Notes under the pieces: model-generated
The model's database searches: none
What the model was told of the DNA's origin: nothing
Seen by the model: the letters and a program-made list of their open reading frames with translations, nothing else
Made by a program: the position numbers and the translations under genes
Part shown: piece after piece, positions 15,001 to 26,842 of the stretch
How the letters are laid out: every line of letters begins with the position of its first letter
How positions within the stretch are numbered: the stretch's first letter is position 1
Source: Rhynchopus euleeides
Lineage: Eukaryota > Euglenozoa > Diplonemea > Diplonemida > Diplonemidae
Reading direction: 5' to 3'
Assembly (NCBI GenBank): GCA_963210315.1
Contig: OY723293.1
Location: 248,001-312,000, forward strand
DNA: 64,000 bases

Positions 15001-18000
15001 CAAGGCGGTATCGGGATGCCGAGGGAGGTGAGCCCCGATTCTGCGGAGGAGACTATGCCCTCGGGGCGGGTCTCCTTCACGGAGCAGTCGAGCAGCATGC
15101 AGTACGACGCGTTGAGGAGCGGGTTGTCGCGGCTGGCGAAGAAGCTGGAGCAGTCGAGGTCCAGCATGCACTTCTCCCGGCAGCGGTGCACAACCTGCTC
15201 CCACTGGAGGGGGGCGCCATCCTCCGGGGTGGGGATGTGGTGCGTCTGGACAACCTCGCAAGGGGTGGCGGTGTCGACGGGGAGTTCAAAGGAGACCCCT
15301 CCGGCCCACTCCGGGACACGGCAGAGGCAGTCTGCCTTGCGGCAGTCCATCCCTGAGTAGGAGAAGTGTGCCTCCTCGGGGTTAGCGGGGTTGACCCAGC
15401 AGCCGTGCACCCTGGCGCCGCGCGGGGGGGTGAACCGCATCGACTTTTCCTCCGCAGCGCAGGCGCACTCCGCCTCCGTCGGGGTGAGGAGCCCCATGTG
15501 CTCGCAGGTGTATGACCCGCGGGCCACTTGGAACTGCGGGGGCTGTGCCACCCTCACCACGCACCCCTCAGAGGCGCAGAGGCGGGAGAACAGCACCTCA
15601 GGGTTGACGTTGAACACAACGCTGTCGCCCTCCGCGATGCAGCCCGTGGGGTAGCCCGGGAGCTGCGAGGTTCCGACCCACGTCTTCTCGAGAACACGGG
15701 CTGCGGTGCGGCACTCCACATCCGAGGAGAGGATCTGCTGGCGCGAGGGTGCCACGCTGGGGTCGAACCCGGTGAACCTGGAGCTGACGGCGTATTCCTT
15801 TGGCAGGGAGGCAACACAGATGTAGTCGAGCTTTGCAGAGTACTGCGCCCCAGGCTTGGGGAACACCCGGATGACCGCGTCGGTGCGGATTATCCCGACG
15901 GGGGTGAAGGATGCATCGCAGACCCGCGTGGTGTGGCCGTGCATATCTTGGATCTCGATTCTGCCCTCGGCGCAGGCATCCCCGCCGTCGAACTGAACCC
16001 CGCGCCAGGCGAGCCGCACCCCCTCCCCGCGGCAGTCGATGTGGTAGCACTGCGGCACGTCCTGCCCCGACTCTGGCTCGGAGGAGAGGTGCAGCGACCC
16101 CTCTCCGTCCGACAGGGCGTGGCAGGTCGTGACGTTCTGCACGTCCTCCGGGAGGCACTCCCAGTCCAGCTCGAAGAGGTCTGTGCTGTTGGCATGGAAG
16201 CGGATGTAGACGTCATCCGTCGTGGTCATCGGGGCAGGGATGTCCGACCCGCAGAGGCGCGCCGAGGTGGCACCCCCCTCCAGGACCCAGGAGTAGGGAA
16301 CGCCGTCAGCGTTGGTCGCGGTGAGGTAGCCGCAGCTGCAGTCTTGGCAGCGTGCGATGTTCATTTTTAGGACACGGATGTGCGCTGTGCTGCGGTCGCA
16401 CCGCACCCTGTAGCATTCATCCACCCCGTGCTGCGGGGTGACTGTGTCTGCCAGACACACCGTGGAGCGTGGGTAGGCCAGACGTGGCATATCCCCCCCC
16501 AGGTGTGCCTCGCGGTAAGGCGCAACCGCATCGACTGCTATCTCTGAACACCACCCAGGCAGCTTTGGGTATTGGCACTCCCACACGATGGCAAAACCTG
16601 TGCCGGGGACTGCAGCGGGCCCGCTTTGGAACTCTAAGACAGTGGCCCGCCCGAAGGGGAGGGCGTAGTACTGCTGCCGCAGGGTGGGCTCCAGGCAGAC
16701 CGTTGTGTTCCCCCCGGAGAAATGCCACGTCAGGGTGCTGCAGCACGCCCCACCCACCCCCCCGCCCCCGGTGGCGCAGGCAGGGAGGTCGAACCTCTGG
16801 ATGGTATACCGCATCTCCCCGAAGCACTGCAGGCGGAGGCAGAGATGCTCGCCAGGGCTGTACATCTGGCCCGACACAGGGTGTTCCGCGAGTGACAGCG
16901 TGTGGGAGGGGATGTATCTGCCTTCGCAGGACGGTGGCTCCACCTTGACGGTGTGGTCCGTCACCAGCACCACCAGCGAGTCCAGGGTGCTGTTGATGAA
17001 TTCGTAGAATATGCCCGCCTCCCAGCACGCCGAGGCTGCCGCCTGCATCTGCCCTGGGGCCAGCGGGGCGTAGACCAGGGCGACGATGTAGTTCTCCTCT
17101 GTGATGACCTCGCCGACATAGCTGTTCTCCACAGAGCGCCTGTTCCACGGGAAGGAGCCTGACCAGGGGCCCACGTTGTAGTTTGAGAGGCAGGCGGCGA
17201 CTTCGGAGACAGTGTTCTCTGCGGTGCTTGGGTAGACCTGTGGGGCGGCGATGGTCATGCGGACTTCGAGGTAGACCAGCCAGTTGATGTCGCACTGCGG
17301 CACCTTGCCCCGGTGGGTCCCGTCGGGCAGGCAGAGCAGCTCGGTGGCGTTTCCGGAGTAGCCGAAGTCGCAGGTCAGCCAGCAGGTCTCGTGGACAGGC
17401 GTGGCGAGGCAGCCGCGCTCGTTGAACCTCCGCCCGAGCTCCGGCATCACACAGATCTGCACCGTTTCCGTCAGAGAGGATGTGAAGGTGGCAGTCATGG
17501 TGGTGCTCAGGGACGGCGTGGGTGTCAGGGTCTTGGTGGCAGACAATGTGAAGGTGGCCGACTTGGTCAGCGACGCGCTCTGGGTGTGGCTTGCTGTGCC
17601 ACTGTCGGTGAGTGTTTCTGACTCCGTGAAGCTGAGGGACGGCGTCGATGTGAGTGTGAAGGAATCCGTGAGAGTGAGGGAGGACGTCGCAGTCAGGGTG
17701 TCCGTTGCGGTGGGGAGGGTCAGCGATATCGTCGGCGTCGTGGGCACCCTGCAGGCCAGGACGATGATGCCGGTGACGGTGCCGTCGAGCACCTTGGCGT
17801 TGCTGATGTCGCGCCCGATAGAATAATTACCCCGCTCCTCAAACGCAGGCATGGGCATCGCACCACGCGCATGCTCCTCACCATTGACCCACAGAATGAC
17901 CTGCTCACCCGGATCAGTGATGGTCAGGTTCACCTCGGCTGCAATACCAAGCGGGAAGCGGTAGATGCCACGGACAGTGGTCCATGCATTCCCGTTGTAG

Positions 18001-21000
18001 AGACGCACTTGCAGTCTTCCGGAGGTGCCATACTGCCCCAAATGGACTTCGTTTGTTTCTCTGCCGTTGGAGAACTCGAAGACAGTGCCGCTGTCAGTGA
18101 AGCTGTTGATGGTGACCATTGCATGAAAGTGAAAACCTCTGCCAAATGTCAACGGGGCGGTGCTGTCGAGGGCAGCAACTGTCGCGTAAGACGCAACGAG
18201 AGCAGGGCGATCGCACGGAAGGTAGTCATCGGCCCGTGGGACGGGGGCGTTGTGCACCGTGCAGGCGAACAGAGAAAAGTCTTCGACTGTCCCATCGAGA
18301 ACGGCGTCCGGATCCGAGGGGCTCTGTCCTATGTACATGTAGCGGCGCTCGACAAGGCCAGGAACAAAGGTAGTTCCCGTGATGCGCTGTTCCCCATTGA
18401 CCCGTATCGTTGCGATACCATAAGATGCAGAAGATACTTCCACGGTGACATGAATGACAACAGGTGTGTGCAATGGCAGCGGCGTGACATCTTCGACAGA
18501 GGGGCCGAGTACACCCTCACCATCGGAGATAAGCAAAAGTAGTCTTCCCGTGGTCCCCTGCTGAAGCAGCGTGAGGCTGTCGGCGCCCGGCCCGTTCCCG
18601 AAGTCAAAAATCCGTCCGAAGTAGGTGTAGGAACTCAGGTTCAGAGTCAAACTGACGTAGAAGCCGCCCCCAAAAACAGCCGGCTCAGACATGTCGTACT
18701 CGCCGATATTCGTAAAGTTTGCGATTGGGACAGGGGCATCGCAGGGGAACTCGACGACAATGGGGGCGGGTGTGTCAGGGGCTGGCGTGTCGGGCGCAGG
18801 TGTATCAGGAGCAGGGGTGTCGGGAGCTGGAGTGTCCGGCGCAGGAGTGTCTGGCGCGAGGGTGTCAGGGGCAACAGTGTCAGGAGTCTCGGTATCAGGG
18901 GCAGTGGTGTCCGCTGAGGGTGCAAGAGTCGCAGTTCCGTTCTGAGGCACAAAACGGAACAGCAACGCGTACACCTTCGGCGTGAGACTGGGCACGATCA
19001 CGTTGTCGGCGCCTGACCCACTGGAGAGGAGCTGGAAGCGGCGTGCTGGGTACATCATTGGGATGTGTGCCACCAAGTGGCAACCAGTGTTGATGAAACA
19101 CCGCACTGCAGTCACACCATCTGAGCCTGCCACGTACATAATGTCGTTGGAACTCCTCCGCACAAACGTCGGAAGAGAGATTCCTGAAAGGGACTGGTGA
19201 AGGCCAGTCGGAACAGCAGTGCCATTTGACCAGTCAATCTGTTGCTGGACCACCTTGTCGCCGCACACTAACTCAACATGGCTTCCATTGCCACGCGCTG
19301 TCGCACTGATGACGGGATACCCACCACAGACAGAAGGAGCAGGCATGGTTGTGTATGACCACGCGCTGATGTTGTAGACGTAGTAACTGCTGCTCATCAT
19401 GCATGCCACGAACAGGCTGTCCTTAGCAGCAATACCCGACAGCATCGCAACGTCAGTGCACGGAGCAGCTACTGTGACCGACCCAGCTGAACCTGTCACT
19501 GAGGTGAAGATACGGAGACCAACCAACCGCATCGCAACATAGAGATCGGTGCCACGTGCATACGCCGCCACAGGCGTGCCACTGGCGGTCGACGCCAAAC
19601 TGGTCTGCCAACCCGACGGTGTCAGAGAGATGAGATGCACCTCGGTCTCTCCTGAGTCTGACGTGACGGCACACGAGTGCTGACCGTCACCAAACGTCGC
19701 GACGAACAGCACGGGTGATGGGAAGGTCAGGAGCTGCAGGTACAGTGGGTTGCTGCTGTTCGTTGTGTCCACCACGAGCACACCAGCACTCCCGTATGCA
19801 AGCAGGAGACGGGTCCCGTTGTATGAAGACGCCACACTGTAGCTCTCTCCGGAGCCGAGGTTGAAGTACATCCCTGCAGTGCCTGTCACCGTCACATTCG
19901 GGGTTTGGAGAGGTCCGTACGTAGGTGTTGGTGTCGCTGGTGGTGGGGTCGTTGCGTTCTGCTGAGGCGCGATCTGGAACAGCAACGCGTACACCTTCGG
20001 CGTGAGACTGGGCACGATCACGTTGTCGGCGCCTGACCCACTGGAGAGGAGCTGGAAGCGGCGTGCTGGGTACATCATTGGGATGTGTGCCACCAAGTGG
20101 CAACCAGTGTTGATGAAACACCGCACTGCAGTCACACCATCTGAGCCTGCCACATACATAATGTGATTGGAGCTCCTCCGCACAAACGTCGGAAGAGAGA
20201 TTCCTGAAAGGGACTGGTGAAGGCCAGTCGGAACAGCAGTGCCATTTGACCAGTCAATCTGTTGCTGGACCACCTTGTCGCCGCAAACTAACTCAATGCG
20301 TCCTGCATTGTCCCGCGCTGTTGCACTGCTGACGGGATATCCACCACAGACAGAAGGAGCAGGGACGGTTGTGTAAGACGACGTGCTGATGTTGTAGACG
20401 TAGTAACTGCTGCTCATCCTACAGCAGACTAACACGCCGCCCCTCCTCGCAATACCCGACAGCATCGCAACGTCAGTGCACGGCGCATCTACTGTGACCG
20501 ACCCAGCTGAACCTGTCACTGAGGTGAAGATACGGAGACCAACGAACCGCATCGCAACATAGAGATCGGTGCCACGTGCATACGCCGCCACAGGCGTGCC
20601 ACTGGCGGTCGACGCCAAACTGGTCTGCCAACCCGACGGTGTCAGAGAGATGAGATGCACCTCGGTCTCTCCTGCGTCTGACGTGACGGCACACGAGTGC
20701 TGACCGTCACCAAACGTCGCGACGAACAGCACGGGTGATGGGAAGGTCAGGAGCTGCAGGTACAGTGGGTTGCTGCTGTTCGTTGTGTCCACCACGAGCA
20801 CACCAGCACTCCCGTATGCAAGCAGGAGACGGGTCCCGTTGTATGAAGACGCCACACTGTAGCTCTCTCCGGAGCCGAGGTTGAAGTACATCCCTGCAGT
20901 GCCTGTCACCGTCACATCTGGCGCTGCCGTCGTCGGCACAGGTGATGCTTGCAGCACATCCGCCACCACACGGCCCCTCTGCGACACACCCAGCGACAGC

Positions 21001-24000
21001 AGCTTCCTCAGCTGCACCCTCCGCGACTCGGCTTCCAGCTGCCCCTGCCCCGCCGCACCGCCCTTCCTCTCCGCCCCGGCACCCCCCTCCTCCTGCAGGG
21101 CCACCACCGACGCGAGCCCCCCAGCCTCGCCCACACTGAAGCCACGCTCCGCCAACCCGACCCTCCCAAACGCAGGCACCGTCGCCCGCATCGCCTGCAC
21201 CGGCAGCAGCCGCCCCCACTCCGGGGCTGCACAACCAACCCCGGTGGGCCGCAGGAGAAACACCCAGTCGAAGCCGGACCCGCCCGATGCCGCCACCACA
21301 CCCCCACGCTCCTGCAGGAAGGCACCCGGGCGTGCCACGGGGTACATCCTGCAGGCCGCACCGCCTCCTGGATGCAACTCACGCCATAGCGGCAGCGCCG
21401 CAGCCGCACGCGATGTATTCCCCTCCACACGCTGCAGGCACAGCTCTCCGCGGCACAACCCCACTGCGAACCGAGGGTCACCGCACCGCCTCAGGGAAAC
21501 CTTGTGAGTAGTGGGGCCCCCCACGTTGGAATCATAGCCATCATCCGCGAGCTCGACGAACAGTGCCTCCCCGCGGTGCCCGACAACGGCGCGCGACCCA
21601 ACCCCCTGCAGAGCGTAGCAGTCGCCTGGCCTCAGTTGCGCCGCAGGGGTTGGCCTGCACGACTCCCAGGAGCAAGGGTGTGTCTTCCACGCATCCCGGC
21701 GGATCCCCAACGCGGCACACCGCCCGGCATCACCTCCCGCCGCACAGGCAATCCTCTTCCCAGGCAAGGCGTGCTGCAGGCGACGGAGCGACGCGGCGCC
21801 TCCCCAGGCATCCTGGTGGTGATGCGCCCCACCTCCACCACCCTGCACCACCGCGAAGTCAGACTCGTGGAGCACAACCTCGTCGGGGGATGGTGATTCA
21901 GCATCGGAAAGGGCGAGGGATTTCCCCAGCGAGGATGCGTTGAGAACAGCGGCCCACACAGAGGGCGCATAGGCCACACCCGGGGAGGTGTGGATCATGG
22001 CAATCCCGCGGAGGTGGGGGTGGGGCTTGCCCCTGCCGGACCCACGCGCCTGGGTGGCGTAGGCAAGCGGGTCGCCCTGGATGAGGAAGAAGGGCATCTG
22101 AAGGGCGCGGATACCGCGGAGGAGCTCGGGGGAGGGGCGGCCGTCGCCGGGGGGGAGGCGGACTGCCCAGAGCACGCCGCCCCGGGGGGGTGCGGTGGAG
22201 GGTGCGGTTTGGGCGAGGGCGTCGCGGATGCCGGAGGCCATTGTCTCGGCGGAGGCGCAGAACCTCCGCATCGCGTCGGGGGGGGAGCCCCGCGGGGGGG
22301 CGTCGGAAACAGCAACCGCCGCTACCCACCCCTCGCGGATCTGCGTCGGCCGGGTCTCCGCAAACACCCCGGAGGCGCCGCGGTTCACCAAAGGGGGGTC
22401 CTCCGGCCTGTCCAGCCGCGGTGCGACGTGGGCCGCCCCGCCCCCCGCGCCGCCCCCCTGCAAGGCAAACCCGGCACACCCTGCGGCGTGCGCTGTGATG
22501 GGCTCTCCCTGCAGCTCCACAGGCGCTGCCACGCCCCCCCCCGCATGGCTCGGAAGAGGGAAGAGTGTACCTGTCACACCCATCAGAAACCCGCAGGGGC
22601 TGTGCCGGAATGCCAGGGATGCGCTGAGGTTCGACCCCCCACCCCCGCCGCCGCACAGCGCGCTGCCATCCGGGAGGAGGAGGGATAGGACATGCCTCGG
22701 TTTGGAGCCTGAGACACCCACCTCCTCCTCCACATCCACATCCGCGGCCTCTGTGACGTGGGATTTCAGGAGGAGGGGGTTTCCGGAGGCGCTGGCGAGG
22801 ATGTGGTGCCGGGTGCCCAGCACTGCGCAGGATGGGGGTGGCATGCCGTGGCGGTGGTGTGGCGGTGTCGAGGGCAGAGCGGGGACCGCGGATGCGGCGA
22901 AATCGGAGGGGTTCAGGGCGAGCCACGGCTCACCGCAGACAAGCGGGGATCCCCCCTGGATGCCGGAGACCCCCACCGCCGCGAAGCGGCGCTCGCCGCA
23001 CTCCCGGAGGTGACGCAGGGCGGCAGAGGCTGTGGGGTGCACCGACCCCTCCGCCACCCCCACCCCCACCACCACACTGCTCTCTGGGTACCTTATGGAG
23101 AAGGACTCTGCGCTGCGGAGGATAAGCCGGGCGTCGATCGGCGTCGCCCGGGGCATATGCTCCGCACGCACCCCCAGGCCCCGGTAGAACTCCAGGAGGG
23201 GCGCGGTGGAGTCAGAACCTCCCAGGGTTGGGGTGCCGTGGGGAGGCGCAGCCCCTTCGAGCTCCAACACCGCGATGCAGAGTGATTTCTGCAGGCCTCT
23301 CTGTGAGATCCCGGCGAAGAGGGGGTGTGCTGCGATGCCTGTCGTGTTGGTGTCCTCCATTAGGTTCCGCAGGCGCGATGTGTCGCCCGGCACCCCGATG
23401 TCGATGTAGACGCTGTCGCATGCGGGGGATGGGAACCGCGGTGCGGGGAGAATGCGGCGGGGGCGGTGTGGCGCGCGGGGGGTGGTGGTGTCGGAGAGTG
23501 CGACCGCTGTGCGACCCGCGGTGGTTGAATCATCCGGAGAGGGTGTGGCATCCGCTGAGGTGTTCGCGGTGCAGATGCCGTGGGATCCACACTCCGAAGG
23601 GCAGCGTTCCGCATAGGAGACGGTGATGGAGTAATCCACAGCCTCAGAGGGGACCAGGGTCACGGTGAAACTCTCCGAGAGCTGCCGGCTGACGCTCGGC
23701 ATGAATGTGGGGCACCACACCTTCTTCGTGAAGGTGGTGGCGCTCACCTTACAGCCCGCCTTCTGCTGGGTCACCTCGTGAAGCCCGGTGGGATCCCCCG
23801 CGACGAGCTCAAGAGACCCCAGATCCGTCGCGGTCGACACCAGCTCCATCATGATGTCTACCTCAGAACACATGTCAAAGGTGAGGGGCCCCAGCGTGGT
23901 GGTGCTGGAGATAGTTCCTCTGAAAGGCTTCCGCGTGCGGACCTTCTCAGTGCAGGGGCCACGTGGGCCGCCGACCCATCCGCTGAGGCATCTGTCGCAG

Positions 24001-25769
24001 GTGCGTCCCTCCCAGCGGCCCATATCCCCGCTGGGCTGAATCTCCTGCCCGAAGCAGAAGCAGTAGCAGGCGCCTGACAGGTCGCCTGCATCGCATGGCG
24101 AGAGGGTTGCCATATGGAGGCACTCCCCCTGCACGCAGCGCTCCCCGTTGCAGAGCTTCTGGCTGCAGGATTCCCCGAAGTAGCCCGAGGAGCAGGTGCA
24201 GGCTCCGGTCCCCTCCGCCCCTTCGGAGCACTCGCCGTGCCCCGCGCAGACCTCATAGCTCCCGTCGGAGAAGAACTGCAGGTGGGGGCACTGCACGGCA
24301 CAGGCGGACCCGGCGTACCCCCTGTCGCACTCACAGAGGCCTGTCCCCTCCACACCGCTGCTGCAGATGCCGTGCCCGTTGCAGATCACCTGGGGGTCGA
24401 CCAGGTCGGGGCGGAGGGCGATGCCCGTCTCGGGGTCCAGCGGGACCGACGCATTCACGGGGCACTGCTTGCCGCACGTCTCCCCGAAGTATCCCGGGAA
24501 GCAGGAGCAGGTTTCGGGCGCGGTGGGGTCTGCGGCGTGGCAGGATCCGAATTCGCAGGGGACCCTCCCCTGGTCGCAGGAGAGGGCTGTGCAGGCGGGG
24601 CCTTTGTAGACAGCGCGTGAAGTGGCGGAGCAGGTGGCACAGGCGGGCTCCTGCCAGAACCCTTTGGTTTCATCCGCGTGGCATCCGCGGAGCGGCGTGC
24701 CTTGCACGCTGATGGCGTCCAGAGCAGTGTAGGAATTCCCCGCCCAGGCGAGTGTTACCTCCACCCATTGCACAGGGGCTGCGAGGGTGGGTGTCGGGAC
24801 AGCCAGCGCCTCCTCTTGGCACCCCGCAGGGGGGACATCGCAGTGCTGCTTGCATGGGGAGTCGAAGAGACGCGCGTCGCTGCTCACCGGGAGGTAGTCA
24901 GCGAGGGGGTAGTCCGACCACCCATAAGACCCGCACGCCCCAACCAGACACCAGGGCCCCTTCGGGTCGCCGTCGGGGTTCCTGCAGTAGTTATGGTCGG
25001 CAATGCCCTGCCCAACCTGGGCCTGCTCCCCAGCCAGAGAGGTCCACCCCCCATTCCGCGTCACCTGGTAGGGGTGGTTTGCAGGGGCGACCCTGCTCCA
25101 CCTCTGGCACACCTGGCCCCCCGAGGTGGTGTTCTTCGCACCGCGGTAGTCAACTCCAACGGGGTACTGCTGGGAGGTGCCCAGCGGGGGTGGCGGGTTG
25201 TGGGACTCCGACATGTCCCCCGATCCGGGGCTGTCTTTGGCGCGGCTGTAGAGGGTGATTTTGTCGGCGCATGCCCACTCCGAGGGGCCTTTGGAGTAGC
25301 AAGTGGGGGGTTTGACGGGGGGGTCGCGGGTTGTAGCCATCTTCCGGAGGCCAACTCGGACGGATTTGACCCATCCCTTTGCGCCCTCATCGAAGATGAT
25401 CAGCTTGGTGAGGTCTCGGAGGGGTTCAGCGAGTTTGACGACGATGCGCTGGTCGCCCGTTGCGAGGGGGTCGGGGTACCATGCGTTGCGTGATATGTCC
25501 CCCACAGCGCCATACCAAGAACAGCGGCTGCCTGTGTCCATTCCGAGGAGCCAGTTAGGCCTCCCGAGGATTTCGGAGGCCCAGCCAAATGCGGTGTTCT
25601 CAGAGGTGGTCTCCACAATCTCTGAGGCGTGCAGCTTGGCGGTTTCCCCGAGGGTGCCGTGGTATGCAGGCGGGGGGTCGGCGGCGCCGCCCATCCCGTG
25701 CGGCCCGCAGAGCAGAGCGGCAGCAGCCGCAACGCCCAGCACCCCTTGCCGGAGTCGTGGTTGGAGCAT
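1..25769 (-). CDS. Giant multi-domain secreted/transmembrane surface protein, 3' end beyond left edge
   Basis: Three exons are visible: 25769-819 (8,317 codons without a stop), 626-549 (26 codons) and 497-1 (open to the edge). Both introns are phase 0, start GTATGC and GTATGT, and end in CACAG. The first ATG is followed by a hydrophobic signal peptide (residues 1-30). Domains in order: kringle-like (about 217-290); EGF-like repeats (360-600); a long unrecognised segment; two near-identical beta-propeller-like repeats (about 1617-2270); an APDTP repeat; two LamG-like domains (2345-2675); a Thr/Ser-rich mucin-like stretch; sushi; CUB-like; PAN-like; ShK; many Cys-rich modules; C-type lectin; laminin-EGF; propeller-like; several IPT/TIG domains; a Cys-rich stalk; then a Val-rich membrane segment. 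Exon 2 holds a K-I-L-M-N-Y-L-Q motif, common after the first membrane span in protist surface proteins of this architecture. Exon 3 holds another membrane span and an acidic cytoplasmic tail. I infer an adhesin or sensor at the cell surface. No orthologue is named. Confidence 0.9.
498..548 (-). other. Intron 2 of the giant gene (51 nt)
   Basis: The donor GTATGT follows a CAG codon at 549. The acceptor is CTCACAG ending at 498. The phase is 0 on both sides, and downstream the frame stays open to the window edge with a second hydrophobic span (around 300-380). Confidence 0.8.
627..818 (-). other. Intron 1 of the giant gene (192 nt)
   Basis: The donor is AAG followed by GTATGC at 818. The acceptor is CACAG ending at 627. 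Without splicing, the frame runs to a stop at 654 through low-complexity sequence. With splicing, the membrane-span region continues into a conserved-looking K-I-L-M-N-Y-L-Q segment. Confidence 0.8.
17465..17740 (-). repeat. Thr/Ser/Leu-rich mucin-like linker in the giant gene
   Basis: About 90 residues alternate Thr or Ser with Leu and other residues (TLT, SLT and TPSLS motifs), between the second LamG-like domain and a sushi module. Stretches of this kind in protist surface proteins are usually read as O-glycosylated stalks. A shorter similar stretch lies at about 3650-3830. Confidence 0.75.
18760..18905 (-). repeat. APDTP pentapeptide-coding minisatellite in the giant gene
   Basis: The coding strand repeats a 15-bp unit for Ala-Pro-Asp-Thr-Pro about six times, preceded by variants with Val, Leu or Glu. 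It links the propeller-like repeats to the first LamG-like domain and is probably an extended spacer. Confidence 0.85.
18957..20917 (-). repeat. Two tandem ~940-bp copies (period 1,020 bp) inside the giant gene
   Basis: Segments 19977-20917 and 18957-19897 are nearly identical DNA and encode two successive beta-propeller-like repeats with an LVIVD-like core (VLVVDTTNSSNP). Mismatches are concentrated at 20286-20452 versus 19266-19432; the rest differs at only scattered bases. The linkers between copies are Thr/Pro-rich. Confidence 0.9.
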
Positions 25770-25965
25770 CGCGGGGAGGGGCGGGGTAGGTGGGCGGCAC
25801 CCACGTGCCCCCCCCCCCCCCTGTCCCGCCCAGCCCTGTCTAGCTCAGAGAAGCGAAGGGGGGTGTGCCGCTGGGGGGGATGGGAGGTGGGGAGGGGGGA
25901 GGGGCTGGTGTCCCCCCCCTGCACGCTCCACCCGGCCCTGTGCTGTGGTGGGGGGTGGAGGGAGG

Positions 25966-26075
25966 GGGGTGGGGTGGGGTGGGGTGGGGTGGGGTGGGGT
26001 GGGGTGGGGTGGGGTGGGGTGGGGTGGGGTGGGGTGGGGTGGGGTGGGGTGGGGTGGGGTGGGGTGGGGTGGGGT
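25966..26075 (+). repeat. (GGGGT)22 microsatellite
   Basis: Twenty-two perfect copies of GGGGT lie about 200 bp upstream of the giant gene's ATG, so the coding strand reads (ACCCC)n. The G-rich strand could form G-quadruplexes. A shorter four-copy run of the same unit lies at 29727-29750, upstream of the FHA gene. Confidence 0.98.
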
Positions 26076-26842
26076 GTGCGGAAATATGTTTGGAAGGCTG
26101 GACAAACAGTGATCTCGCTGGCCCCACAGCCTGTCAGGCGTGCGGAGGGGTTCGCAAGGGTCTGTGCGGTGTAACGTTTCCTGAGTTTGGCAACGCCGAA
26201 CTGGTGCCAAAGGGGGGGGGAAGGGAACCGGCTGATGGTGGCGCGTTCCGGAGACGAGGGAAGGGGATGGGTGTGTGGGGGGGGAACGGGAATATGCGGG
26301 CCACGCTGCACCCACACACACACGTGAATCTTTTTATATTAGTGTAGACACACACCGAGCACTTGCTCTTGATGTGATCCCCACTGTAGACACACACACA
26401 CCCACACACAAACACACCTCTCCCCCCCTCCCGTGCAAAGGCAAATTCGCTGCAAAGCAACTGCCCCACGCCAGAAACGACATGCCCCCCTCCCCACCCC
26501 CCAGCACAGCCCCCCCTCCTTACTCTGTGTACACGGGGAGGGTGGGGGGGTGGGGTGGGGGGTGGGCTGCAGGCGGGAGGGGGGGGGGGGGGGGAGACAA
26601 AGTCGTCCAATCCCTGCCTGAGATACCCCCCACCTATGCTATGTCAACACACGCAGCACCGCACACCGCAGAAACATCCTTCGGCACCCCACGACACACG
26701 GCACGGGGTTAGATCCGGTCCTGGGGGCGGGTAGCGGGTGGCGGTGAGGCGATCTGGGGCGATCTGGCGCGGGGAATGCATATTCCCCAGCCATGCGTAC
26801 CCCCCCCTTCCGAGAGAGCGGAATCACCCCCCCCCCCCCCCC
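26076..26842. other. Intergenic, no gene seen; homopolymer-rich
   Basis: Holds CA-rich microsatellite sequence, a G run near 26579-26594 and a C run at 26827-26842. About 70 bp at 26309-26400 (CACACACGTGAATC, then ACACACCGAGCA) resembles 30930-31000. No convincing coding frame. Confidence 0.7.

Noticed and set aside
25966-26075. Chromosome end (telomere)
   Set aside because: The (GGGGT) tract is internal, with genes and unique sequence on both sides, so at most it is an interstitial block.
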